In this document: piece after piece, positions 6,756 through 13,960 of the stretch
Position numbering within the stretch: the first letter of the stretch is position 1
How the letters are laid out: every line of letters begins with the position of its first letter
Assembly: GCA_046483125.1 (NCBI GenBank)
Contig: JAWODU010000064.1
Span: forward strand, 1 to 24,865
Source of the DNA: JAWODU01 sp046483125
GTDB taxonomy: Bacteria; Verrucomicrobiota; Kiritimatiellia; UBA8416; JAWODU01
Direction: 5' to 3'
Length of the DNA stretch: 24,865 bases
Notes under the pieces: model-generated
The model's input: only the letters and a program-made list of their open reading frames with translations
What the model was told of the DNA's origin: nothing
Databases searched by the model: none
Made by a program: the position numbers and the translations under genes

Positions 6756-8684
6756 ATGATAAGCATTGATAATCGTTATTACGGTTCTCCGATAAGGAGA
6801 TTTGCGTTAAGAGTCCTGTTGCTGGCGACGGCCGCGGCGGTTGGAGCGGTTGTCTACCTTCAGTACGCTGGTTGTCCCGACTGGCTGGTCCGCTCGGCGT
6901 GCCGCCGCCTGAGCCGAGGCCGGTTTCTTGTCAAAGCAGGTGACATCGGTTTTGAAAACTTCAGCAGGATAGCCGCCCGAAATGTGCGCCTCTACAGAAA
7001 AGGAGTAGTGGGTCCCCCGGCGCTTACTGCCGAAAGGGTCGGGATACTTGTTGATTGGCCGTCGCTTGTTTCACGGCGTGAATGCGTCAAACGCGTTGAT
7101 GTCTTCGGGGCGGCAATCAGGCCGCGACTCGCCGTGAGTTCCGAGCGGACCGCGGGGAAACCCGGCGATGTATCGTTGTCTCTCGGCTTGAGGAAATGCG
7201 AAGTTCCGGGACTTGAAATAGCCGAACTCGAATGTCGTCTGGACGGCGACGCCGACAGGCTGATAATCGCTGACCTCAAAGCCGCCCTTGGCAAAGGTGA
7301 TCGGTTCGGAGAGATACGATCGGAGATGACCTATCATCACGATTCCGCGGTTCTTGAGGGTACGGGAAGCACCGCGCTGGACCCGGGTCTGCTGTCGGAC
7401 AGTTTCAGAGAGACAGGCCTGACCGGGGCGGCCGCTGTTTTTGACAGGCTGGAATTCGAGGCTGAACAGCCGCGGTGTGAAATCGACTTTTCCAAGGTCT
7501 GCCGTCCGAATGGAAGTTTTCATCTCAGGAACAGGTTCTGGGCCGGGAATTTCCGGTACCGCGGCGTAGAGATCCTCCGCAGTGACGGCACGCTGGTTTC
7601 AGACTGGTCCGCGGAGGACGGTCAAACGAACTCGGTCCTGCAAATAGATCCGCTTTTCGTTACGCGTGAAGATGGGCGGGTAATGGCGGAGCTGAGCTTG
7701 GATTTCATGGAAAGCACCGTTGCGTTTGAAGGGTTATCCACAATCGCGCCGGAGGCGCTGGCCCGGATGATAGGTCCCTTTACGGCTGAGTTCATGCACA
7801 ATTTCAGTTTCCGCGGCCCAGTAACGTTTAACGCTGGAGGCGTGATAGGAACAAGCGACCCGGCGCTTAATCGTGTACACGGCACTGTCCAGAGCCGCGG
7901 ACTGGCCGTATCGAAGTTCAAGAGTGAAGAACTGCGTTTTATCCTGGATACGCATGGCATTACCAACGTTGTCAGCAACATAAAGGGGAAAATATGGGGT
8001 GGAGCCATCACCGGGGAGAGGGCCGTTTTCATGACACCCGCCGGCTCGCGCACGAATGTAAGTTACGAAATCGACGGGGCGCTTGCCGGGGCGGATTTCG
8101 GGAGGATGGTAAAGGATCTTAACCCTGAAACAGATCGGGACTACCGAGGGACATTATCCTGTTCCGGGACCGTGCGGGGTTTGATGGGGACGGGGCACGG
8201 CCGGACGGCCAACGGGGCCGGAAGCGTGAAAATCAGCGACGGCAGAATTTTCAGATTACCCCTGTTCGGCGGGTTGACAGATTTCATGAGCCGGGCTCTG
8301 CCGGGACTGGACTTAGTGTTGTCCCAGACGGACGCTGAAGCGGAATTCCGGATCGGAGACGGCAGGATAAAGGCGGACAGGGCTACAATCCTGGGAGACG
8401 TGCTGAGTTTAAGCGGAGAAGGGGAATATTATTTTGATAAACGGCTGAATTTTAATGTCCAGGTGAAGCTGATGAAGAACAAGACCGTGCTGGACAGGGT
8501 TGTGGGCACGATCTGGTGGCCCATAGGGAAAATGCTCGAGTTTCGTCTGCGCGGCACCGCTGAAGAACCGCGATGGGAACCGTTCCGGTGGCCTCGCGAA
8601 TTGCTGGAACGCCTGAAAGTGGTCCGAGGAAGCGAATCGTATACGGAAGGCCTCCCGATTGAGGAAGGCGATGACGGGCCGTGA
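6756..8684 (+). CDS. AsmA-like envelope protein
   Basis: A 642-residue protein with one N-terminal membrane segment (about 16-38) and a long beta-rich periplasmic part. The C-terminal region (about 460-620) matches the AsmA-like C-terminal domain (AsmA_2): GAGSVKISDGRIFRLPLFGG, then DAEAEFRIGDGRIKADR, LSLSGEGEYYFDKRLNF and FRLRGTAEEPRW. Members of the AsmA/TamB/YhdP group are bridge-like proteins thought to move phospholipid between inner and outer membrane, so a Gram-negative envelope is implied. It follows the DUF4340 gene after 31 bases and ends in a GTGA overlap with miaB. The ribosome-binding site is weak. The exact cargo or partner cannot be read from sequence. Confidence 0.82.
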   Translation: MISIDNRYYGSPIRRFALRVLLLATAAAVGAVVYLQYAGCPDWLVRSACRRLSRGRFLVKAGDIGFENFSRIAARNVRLYRKGVVGPPALTAERVGILVDWPSLVSRRECVKRVDVFGAAIRPRLAVSSERTAGKPGDVSLSLGLRKCEVPGLEIAELECRLDGDADRLIIADLKAALGKGDRFGEIRSEMTYHHDSAVLEGTGSTALDPGLLSDSFRETGLTGAAAVFDRLEFEAEQPRCEIDFSKVCRPNGSFHLRNRFWAGNFRYRGVEILRSDGTLVSDWSAEDGQTNSVLQIDPLFVTREDGRVMAELSLDFMESTVAFEGLSTIAPEALARMIGPFTAEFMHNFSFRGPVTFNAGGVIGTSDPALNRVHGTVQSRGLAVSKFKSEELRFILDTHGITNVVSNIKGKIWGGAITGERAVFMTPAGSRTNVSYEIDGALAGADFGRMVKDLNPETDRDYRGTLSCSGTVRGLMGTGHGRTANGAGSVKISDGRIFRLPLFGGLTDFMSRALPGLDLVLSQTDAEAEFRIGDGRIKADRATILGDVLSLSGEGEYYFDKRLNFNVQVKLMKNKTVLDRVVGTIWWPIGKMLEFRLRGTAEEPRWEPFRWPRELLERLKVVRGSESYTEGLPIEEGDDGP

Positions 8685-10042
8685 AATTTTTCATCAAGAC
8701 CTATGGCTGTCAGATGAACGAGAGGGACAGCGAGGCCATGGCCGAGCTGTTACGGCGAAGCGGGCACGAAGCGGTCCAACGGGAGTCGGACGCGCGGGCC
8801 GTGATAGTAAACACCTGTTCAGTCAGGGAAAAAGCGGAACAGAAAGCATTGGGAAAGCTTGGCCTTCTCGCGGCTTCCCGGGCGCAGATGCCGGGCAGAA
8901 TCGTGGGAGCGGCCGGGTGTATGGTCCAGCGTCTCAAGGGCGGAATATTCGGCAAAGTCGATGGGCTGGATTTCGCCGTGGGCACTTACGGCCTTCATCT
9001 CATTCCGGATGTGCTGGAAAAGGCGGCGGCGGGACGCCGGGTGCTGGAACTGGGCCGTGAAAAAAGTGAACGAGCGCCTTTTGCAGAGGTTCATTACGGT
9101 GCGCGGGTTACAGCCTTCGTGAACGTGCTGTTCGGTTGTAACCGGCGCTGTACGTACTGCGTGGTGCCGGACGTGAGGGGACCGGAAAGAAGCAGGCCGA
9201 TTACCGAAATTGCCGCCGAAGTGCGCGGCCTGGTAAGCGGCGGCACAAAGGAAGCAGTCCTGCTCGGACAAAGTGTCATGTCCTACGGCAGGGACGGGCG
9301 ATCGGTCAGCGCGCACGGCGGTACACTGCGACCTTACAGCGAACCTCTGCCGGCTCTTCTGGAAGCCGTCGCCCGCGAGTCGGGAGTAAAGCGTATCAGG
9401 TTCACTTCGGGTCATCCGGACGGGTGCACCGCCGAGCTTGCACGCGCAATAAGGGAAGTGCCTGCCGTGTGCGAACATCTGCACATGCCCCTGCAGTCGG
9501 GTTCGGACCGTGTTCTGAAAATGATGCGGCGCGGGTACACGACCGGCGATTACATGAAGGCGGTATCCATTTTGAGAGAAGCCGTGCCGGAGATAGCCAT
9601 TACCACGGACATCATTGTCGGGTTTCCGTCCGAAAGCGCGGAAGATTTTGAAAGGACGCGCCGGTTGATGGAGGAAATAGGTTTCGACAACGCGTTCATT
9701 TTCAAGTACTCTTCGCGGCCCGGTACTCGAGCCGCGGAGTTTGAAGACGACCTGCCGCTGGAAGAGAAAAAGCGCCGGAACCAGACACTGCTGAGGGATC
9801 AGCAGGAGCGCGGCGAGCGTATCAACCGGCGGTTCATCGGCCGGAACGTCGAAGTCCTGGCGGAGGGCCCGAGCCCGCGTAATGCTGCGCGCTGGTTCGG
9901 AAGAACCAGGGATAACAGGATAGTCCTTTTTGATCCGGCCAAAGACGTGAGAACGGGAGACCTGGTTATGATTGAAGTTAACAAAGCCATGCCCCAGACC
10001 CTGCACGGCAGAGTGGTGAAGGGAGAGGCCGGTGTTGAGTGA
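8681..10042 (+). CDS. miaB: tRNA-2-methylthio-N6-dimethylallyladenosine synthase MiaB
   Basis: A 453-residue radical-SAM methylthiotransferase that adds a methylthio group to i6A37 of tRNAs reading UNN codons. The N-terminal UPF0004 domain carries its three cluster cysteines at C10 (KTYGCQMN), C46 (NTCSVRE) and C80 (AAGCMVQR). The radical-SAM motif CNRRCTYC is at 153-160, followed by VVPDVRGPERSR. HLHMPLQSGSDRVLKMMRRG is the family's conserved barrel segment. The last 70 or so residues form a TRAM domain. KTYGCQMN and PLQSGSD favour MiaB over MtaB or RimO. It starts at GTG, overlapping the AsmA-like stop, and ends overlapping the next gene. Confidence 0.94.
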   Translation: MKFFIKTYGCQMNERDSEAMAELLRRSGHEAVQRESDARAVIVNTCSVREKAEQKALGKLGLLAASRAQMPGRIVGAAGCMVQRLKGGIFGKVDGLDFAVGTYGLHLIPDVLEKAAAGRRVLELGREKSERAPFAEVHYGARVTAFVNVLFGCNRRCTYCVVPDVRGPERSRPITEIAAEVRGLVSGGTKEAVLLGQSVMSYGRDGRSVSAHGGTLRPYSEPLPALLEAVARESGVKRIRFTSGHPDGCTAELARAIREVPAVCEHLHMPLQSGSDRVLKMMRRGYTTGDYMKAVSILREAVPEIAITTDIIVGFPSESAEDFERTRRLMEEIGFDNAFIFKYSSRPGTRAAEFEDDLPLEEKKRRNQTLLRDQQERGERINRRFIGRNVEVLAEGPSPRNAARWFGRTRDNRIVLFDPAKDVRTGDLVMIEVNKAMPQTLHGRVVKGEAGVE

Positions 10043-10580
10043 TCTTGGTTTAACGGCCGTAATTGCCGGCGGGATACTGACGGCGCTTTACGTTTTTTTT
10101 GTTCTTGCGGGAGGCGTAACGACCCGGCGAGTGATAGCAAAGTTTCCCAGGAATCGTCCCGCGGCCCTGGTACTCAGTGCCGCGGACGTGGTGTGGGCCG
10201 CGGTGATAGTGCTGAACGCGGAACTCGGACGGTTCGAACATTACAAGCCGTGGTTGTATGTGCTGGCGCCGGTCCTGTACTTCTGCGTAATCCAACTCAT
10301 GGATGAATTACTCGCGCCCAGAGCGCTCGGGGGCCTGCTTCTGCTGGCCGCCTGTCCGATGCTTGCCGCCGCCCGCTGGCATGAATCGGCATGGAAGTAC
10401 CTGGTCGCCGTCGTGGCTTATATAATAGTGGTAAAAGGCATGGTTCTTATTTTGAGCCCGTACAAGTTCAGACAGGCAATGGACCTGTTGATACGTAACC
10501 GGTCTGTGTTCATGCTTTTTTCATTGCTTGGACTGGCGCTGGGAATACTTTTGATATTTCTGGGGGTGAAGGTGTATTGA
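10032..10580 (+). CDS. Hypothetical six-helix membrane protein
   Basis: I do not recognise this 182-residue protein. It has about six hydrophobic segments (roughly 5-28, 44-64, 73-93, 100-116, 122-146 and 155-180) with short loops and few charges, so it should lie in the inner membrane. The middle segment carries LYFCVIQLMDELLAP. It starts at GTG (or the adjacent TTG), 11 bases inside miaB, behind GGGAGAGG, so it is translationally coupled to miaB. The methyltransferase gene follows after 25 bases. No catalytic or binding motif is visible. Confidence 0.7.
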   Translation: MLSDLGLTAVIAGGILTALYVFFVLAGGVTTRRVIAKFPRNRPAALVLSAADVVWAAVIVLNAELGRFEHYKPWLYVLAPVLYFCVIQLMDELLAPRALGGLLLLAACPMLAAARWHESAWKYLVAVVAYIIVVKGMVLILSPYKFRQAMDLLIRNRSVFMLFSLLGLALGILLIFLGVKVY

Positions 10581-10605
10581 TAAGAGATGACGGAAGGGGG
10601 CGTTT

Positions 10606-11625
10606 GTGAGCGTAGAGAAATTCATAAGCATAGGCGAAAACATACACTGCACGAGGGTCTGTAAGGTAGGCGGTAAATACGTTAAGGAAATCTCACCGGA
10701 CAAATACGTAATACGGCGTTCGGCCGGCGACGGGGCAGTTGAACTGCCGGTGCCGGAACGCTTCACTTCAGACGCCGACTGGGCGGCCGGAAAGGTAAAG
10801 CACTGCGCCGCGGCTGTCTGGCAGGGTTTTTACGGCGAGGGAAAGGGAAAGGAAGCAGGCGTGCGTTATCTGCGGGAAATTGCGGCCGCTGAGGAGAAGA
10901 ACGGCGCGAATTATCTGGACCTTAACGTAGATGAATTCAGCACCGATGTGGACGAGCGAGTCAAACTGATGAAATGGCTTGCGGGGACCGTCCGGGAAGC
11001 CTCGAAGTTGCCTCTAAGCATTGACTCTTCCAATATGGACATCCTGCGCGCCGGTCTCGAGGAATGCGATCCTTCGCGCGGCAGACCTTTGTTGAATTCG
11101 GTTTCTCTAGAACGGTTCGACGTGATCGGGCTGGCTTCCGAATTCCGGGCGGGCGTAATCGCGTCGGCGGCAGGCAAAAACGACCTTCCTTCAACGTGCG
11201 AGGGCAGAGTGCAGAACCTGGATCAATTGATGCCGGAATTGAAATCGGCGGGTATCGCCGAAGAAGACATTTACATCGATCCCCTGGTATTCCCGATATC
11301 AACGGACAGCGGCAACGGGGTGTCGTTCCTGGAATCGCTGAAAAAAATCCGCGAACGTTTCGGGCAGGCTGTTCATATAAGCGGAGGTCTGAGCAATGTT
11401 TCCTTCGGCATGCCGAAACGTTCGCTCATAAACCTGGTTTTTACGCGCATGTGCCTTGATGCCGGCGCGGACGGCGGCATCGTGGATCCCGTTCAGGTGA
11501 ACCTTGAAGCGCTGAATTCGCTGGATACTGGAAGCAAGTCGTTTCGCGTGACCGCCGACTTGCTGAACGGGGAGGATGATTTCGGGATGAACTTCATCGC
11601 CGCCGCGCGAAATGGAGAGATCTGA
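10606..11625 (+). CDS. Methyltetrahydrofolate:corrinoid methyltransferase-like (pterin-binding)
   Basis: A 339-residue TIM-barrel protein of the pterin-binding (DHPS/MeTr) family, which moves a methyl group between tetrahydrofolate and a corrinoid protein. Matches are the opening SIGENIHCTR (8-17), NYLDLNVDEFS (about 103-113), LPLSIDSSN (about 136-144), LLNSVS (about 162-167), IYIDPLVFP (about 225-233) and the GGLSNVSFGMP glycine-rich strand (about 262-272), ending with an 'ADGGIVDPVQ' segment. Dihydropteroate synthase itself is less likely because GLSNVSFG is the methyltransferase form. It is longer than classical MeTr (about 262 residues) because about 55 residues are inserted after the first strand. 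The start is GTG behind GGAAGGGGG. The corrinoid partner may be the protein at 19519-20151. Confidence 0.82.
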   Translation: MSVEKFISIGENIHCTRVCKVGGKYVKEISPDKYVIRRSAGDGAVELPVPERFTSDADWAAGKVKHCAAAVWQGFYGEGKGKEAGVRYLREIAAAEEKNGANYLDLNVDEFSTDVDERVKLMKWLAGTVREASKLPLSIDSSNMDILRAGLEECDPSRGRPLLNSVSLERFDVIGLASEFRAGVIASAAGKNDLPSTCEGRVQNLDQLMPELKSAGIAEEDIYIDPLVFPISTDSGNGVSFLESLKKIRERFGQAVHISGGLSNVSFGMPKRSLINLVFTRMCLDAGADGGIVDPVQVNLEALNSLDTGSKSFRVTADLLNGEDDFGMNFIAAARNGEI

Positions 11626-11650
11626 GGTCCCGCTCACGCGGATACCCGTT

Positions 11651-11682
11651 TTGCGCGCCCCGGGAGACTCTCCATTATCTTT
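11651..11682 (+). terminator. Possible weak terminator
   Basis: A short stem GGAG-ACT-CTCC (about 11660-11670) is followed by ATTATC and then seven T residues. The four-pair stem is short for a rho-independent terminator, so this is tentative, but it lies 35 bases after the methyltransferase stop and before the tRNA gene, where a terminator would be expected. Confidence 0.35.
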
Positions 11683-11779
11683 TTTTCGTGCATTTACGAT
11701 GCCCCGCATGTCAGTATTTCAACCGGCTGTGCCGTGGAACGCGACGCGTTCCGGCGGCGTTCAGCGAAAGAATTCAGAC

Positions 11780-11854
11780 GGCGAGTGTAGCTCAGATGGT
11801 TAGAGCATCAGATTGTGGTTCTGAGGGTCGCGGGTTCGAATCCCGTCGCTCGCC
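11780..11854 (+). tRNA. tRNA-His (anticodon GTG)
   Basis: The bases fold into a full cloverleaf: acceptor stem GCGAGTG/CGCTCGC, D arm GCTC...GAGC, anticodon stem TCAGA/TCTGA around the loop TTGTGGT (anticodon GTG at 11815-11817), and T arm with TTCGAAT. The extra G at 11780 opposite the discriminator C at 11854 is the G-1:C73 pair that marks tRNA-His for histidyl-tRNA synthetase. The 3' CCA is not encoded. Confidence 0.96.
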
Positions 11855-11869
11855 CCTTTCGGGAGACAG

Positions 11870-12130
11870 ATGCGGCGGAGCGAAAAACCTGTTCGGAAAT
11901 GTTATTCCTGTCCGCTGAATCTTGGAGATCACTGCTGGCTGTACGCGTATCCGAGAGGTCAATGGCGGAACAGGCGCAAGTGCTCCGCGTTCGACGATCC
12001 CGAGGTTCATAAGGCGTTCAGGGCCTGGCTTAAACAGCCTGTTGTAAAGAACCGGAAAGAACTTCGCCGCGAAATATTCAGAACGAGAAGAAAGAAGAGA
12101 ACGCCGGGCGCCCGGGGAATCAAGAGATAA
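11870..12130 (+). CDS. Small four-cysteine protein, conserved-looking
   Basis: An 86-residue basic protein. It carries C11, C14, C22 and C38 in the pattern CYSCPLNLGDHCWLY...RRKCSAFDDPE, a spacing that suggests one zinc or iron-sulfur site. The tail (50-86) is rich in lysine and arginine, which fits nucleic-acid or ribosome binding. It starts 15 bases after the tRNA-His gene, behind GGGAG, and 20 bases ahead of hflX. I recognise the 'CYSCxLNxGDxCW' type of opening as that of small unnamed proteins but cannot give a function. The Cys pattern, ribosome-binding site and placement argue that it is a real gene. Confidence 0.68.
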   Translation: MRRSEKPVRKCYSCPLNLGDHCWLYAYPRGQWRNRRKCSAFDDPEVHKAFRAWLKQPVVKNRKELRREIFRTRRKKRTPGARGIKR

Positions 12131-12150
12131 CGGCCGGAAACACCGCTGTA

Positions 12151-13263
12151 TTGAAAGCAAAAAAACCCGCAAAAACCTCGGTGTCGGAGAGGGCGCTTCT
12201 TGTTCAGGTGATCTGGGGCAGAAGAACGCGCGCGACGGCGGCTGAATCGCTGAGGGAACTGGAGAGGCTGGCCGATACCGCGGGCGTGAAAGTGGCGGGC
12301 AGTGTTACCCAGAGGCGCGCGAAACCTACCCCCGGTTTCTACGTCGGAGAAGGAAAACTCGCAGACATACAGCTGGCATGCCGCAGGGGAGACGCCGACC
12401 TCGTGGTTTTCGACAACGATCTTTCCCCGATCCAGGTGAATAACATCGACTTGTCACTGGGCATCAAGGTAATCGATCGGACGGAATTGATTCTGCAGAT
12501 ATTCGCGCGGCGTGCGCGCTCCGCCGAGGCGCAGATTCAGGTTGAGCTGGCACAGCTTCAGTACCTGGTTTCCCGTGTTCCGGTTTCCGCCAGACAGCAG
12601 AGGTTCAAGGGCGGGATAGGGATGAGAGGGCCCGGGGAAAGCCCTTTTCAGCTGAGAGGCGAGCCGATGAGAAAACGTATAAGTGAACTCAAAAAGAAGC
12701 TTGCCCGTATTCAGGAACGAGAAGAGCGCACCAGGACGAGGCGGCCGTGGCCGCTCGTGTGCCTTGCGGGTTATACCAACGCGGGGAAGTCAACCCTTCT
12801 CAATACATTTGCCTCCGCCGACGCCTACGTGGACGACAGGCTGTTTGCTACGCTGGATACCAAGACCAGGCTTGTCGGGCTGGGCGGCGGCGCGAAAGCC
12901 CTTATTTCCGATACGGTGGGATTCATACGCGATCTTCCGCACGGCCTTGTGGCGTCGTTTCAATCAACGCTTCAGGTCGCGAAGGAGGCGGATCTTCTTC
13001 TCGTTGTGGCTGATTCAGCTCACGCCAGGATGCATGAACATCTGGGCGTAGTGAATGACACCCTTGATGAGATAGGGGCCGGGAAAATTCCCGCGATACT
13101 GGTGTTGAACAAGTGCGATTTACTCGAAGAACAGCGACTTGAAGCGGTGCGAAGGCAATACCCCGACGCTTACGCGATCTCAGCCGTCAGGAAAACGGGG
13201 CTGGACGAGCTGAAAGCCGCGATGCGGCGCCCCGCGGCCCTGTGTTCGCCGAAAAAGGAGTAG
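12151..13263 (+). CDS. hflX: GTPase HflX
   Basis: A 370-residue ribosome-associated GTPase that helps split or rescue stalled 50S/70S ribosomes. The N-terminal domain has PGFYVGEGKL (61-70), FDNDLSPIQVNNI (87-99), and VIDRTELILQIFARRARS (107-124). The G domain has G1 GYTNAGKST (207-215), G2 FATLDTKTR (232-240), G3 DTVGF (254-258) and G4 NKCD (320-323). The connector reads GMRGPGESPFQL, where most HflX proteins have GPGETQLE. It starts at TTG (12151), though an in-frame GTG at 12181 is possible; both fit the family. rsmI follows five bases after the stop, so the two are probably co-transcribed. Confidence 0.93.
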   Translation: MKAKKPAKTSVSERALLVQVIWGRRTRATAAESLRELERLADTAGVKVAGSVTQRRAKPTPGFYVGEGKLADIQLACRRGDADLVVFDNDLSPIQVNNIDLSLGIKVIDRTELILQIFARRARSAEAQIQVELAQLQYLVSRVPVSARQQRFKGGIGMRGPGESPFQLRGEPMRKRISELKKKLARIQEREERTRTRRPWPLVCLAGYTNAGKSTLLNTFASADAYVDDRLFATLDTKTRLVGLGGGAKALISDTVGFIRDLPHGLVASFQSTLQVAKEADLLLVVADSAHARMHEHLGVVNDTLDEIGAGKIPAILVLNKCDLLEEQRLEAVRRQYPDAYAISAVRKTGLDELKAAMRRPAALCSPKKE

Positions 13264-13267
13264 AAAC

Positions 13268-13954
13268 ATGCTTTATGTGATCGCCACGCCTATAGGGAAT
13301 CTGGGCGACATGACATTCCGCGCCGTGGATGTTCTGAAACAGGCGGACGTTGTCGCCTGTGAAGACACGCGGCGGACCCGGGCGCTCCTGAGTTATTTCG
13401 AAATCAACCGTCCCGGCGTAATGCTTTCCTGCCGGGAGGGTGTTGAAGCGCGCGCGGCGGCAAAGGTGCTGGAGTACCTGCGTTCAGGCAGAAATGTCGC
13501 CCTGTGTTCCGACGCGGGGTATCCTGGTATAAGCGATCCGGGATACCGTCTGGTATCCGCGGCAACTGCCGAAGGTATTGACCCGGTTGTTATTCCCGGC
13601 GCTTCAGCCGTGCCAGCGGCGCTTATCGCGTCGGGTTTGCCGAGTTCCAGTTACACCTTCAAGGGATACCCTCCGAGAAAGAAAGGGCCGGCATTCAGGT
13701 TTTTTAAAGAAGAAGCGAACACGAAGCATACCCTTGTTGTATTCGAATCGCCGATGAGGGTCGCCAAAACGCTGAAGACGGCGCTGGAGGCCCTGGGCGA
13801 CCGCCGTGCGGCGGTCTGCGCCGAGCTTACGAAAAAATTCGAAAAGACAACGCGAGATTATCTGAGTGAACTGGCCGGCGCTTTTGAAGGCAGAAAGGTA
13901 AAAGGTGAAGTCACGCTCGTGATAGCCGGCAGCCATCCTAAGTTTACCCGCTGA
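13268..13954 (+). CDS. rsmI: 16S rRNA 2'-O-ribose C1402 methyltransferase RsmI
   Basis: A 228-residue SAM-dependent methylase for C1402 of 16S rRNA, of the tetrapyrrole-methylase fold. Diagnostic segments are YVIATPIGNLGDMTFRAVDV (3-22), ACEDTRRTRALL (about 34-45), LCSDAGYPGISDPGYRLV (about 79-96) and VIPGASAVPAALIASGLP (about 107-124). The C-terminus ends KGEVTLVIAG, as usual. E. coli RsmI is about 286 residues, so this copy lacks the extra C-terminal helix-turn-helix-like part, as many family members do. It lies directly behind hflX and converges with fkp, leaving six bases between the two stops. Confidence 0.94.
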   Translation: MLYVIATPIGNLGDMTFRAVDVLKQADVVACEDTRRTRALLSYFEINRPGVMLSCREGVEARAAAKVLEYLRSGRNVALCSDAGYPGISDPGYRLVSAATAEGIDPVVIPGASAVPAALIASGLPSSSYTFKGYPPRKKGPAFRFFKEEANTKHTLVVFESPMRVAKTLKTALEALGDRRAAVCAELTKKFEKTTRDYLSELAGAFEGRKVKGEVTLVIAGSHPKFTR

Positions 13955-13960
13955 ACTCTG

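Noticed and set aside
8819..10006. 395-codon open frame on the minus strand opposite miaB
   Set aside because: It is fully antisense to a clearly recognised MiaB gene; its composition (rich in R, H and P) is that expected from the complement of GC-rich coding DNA.
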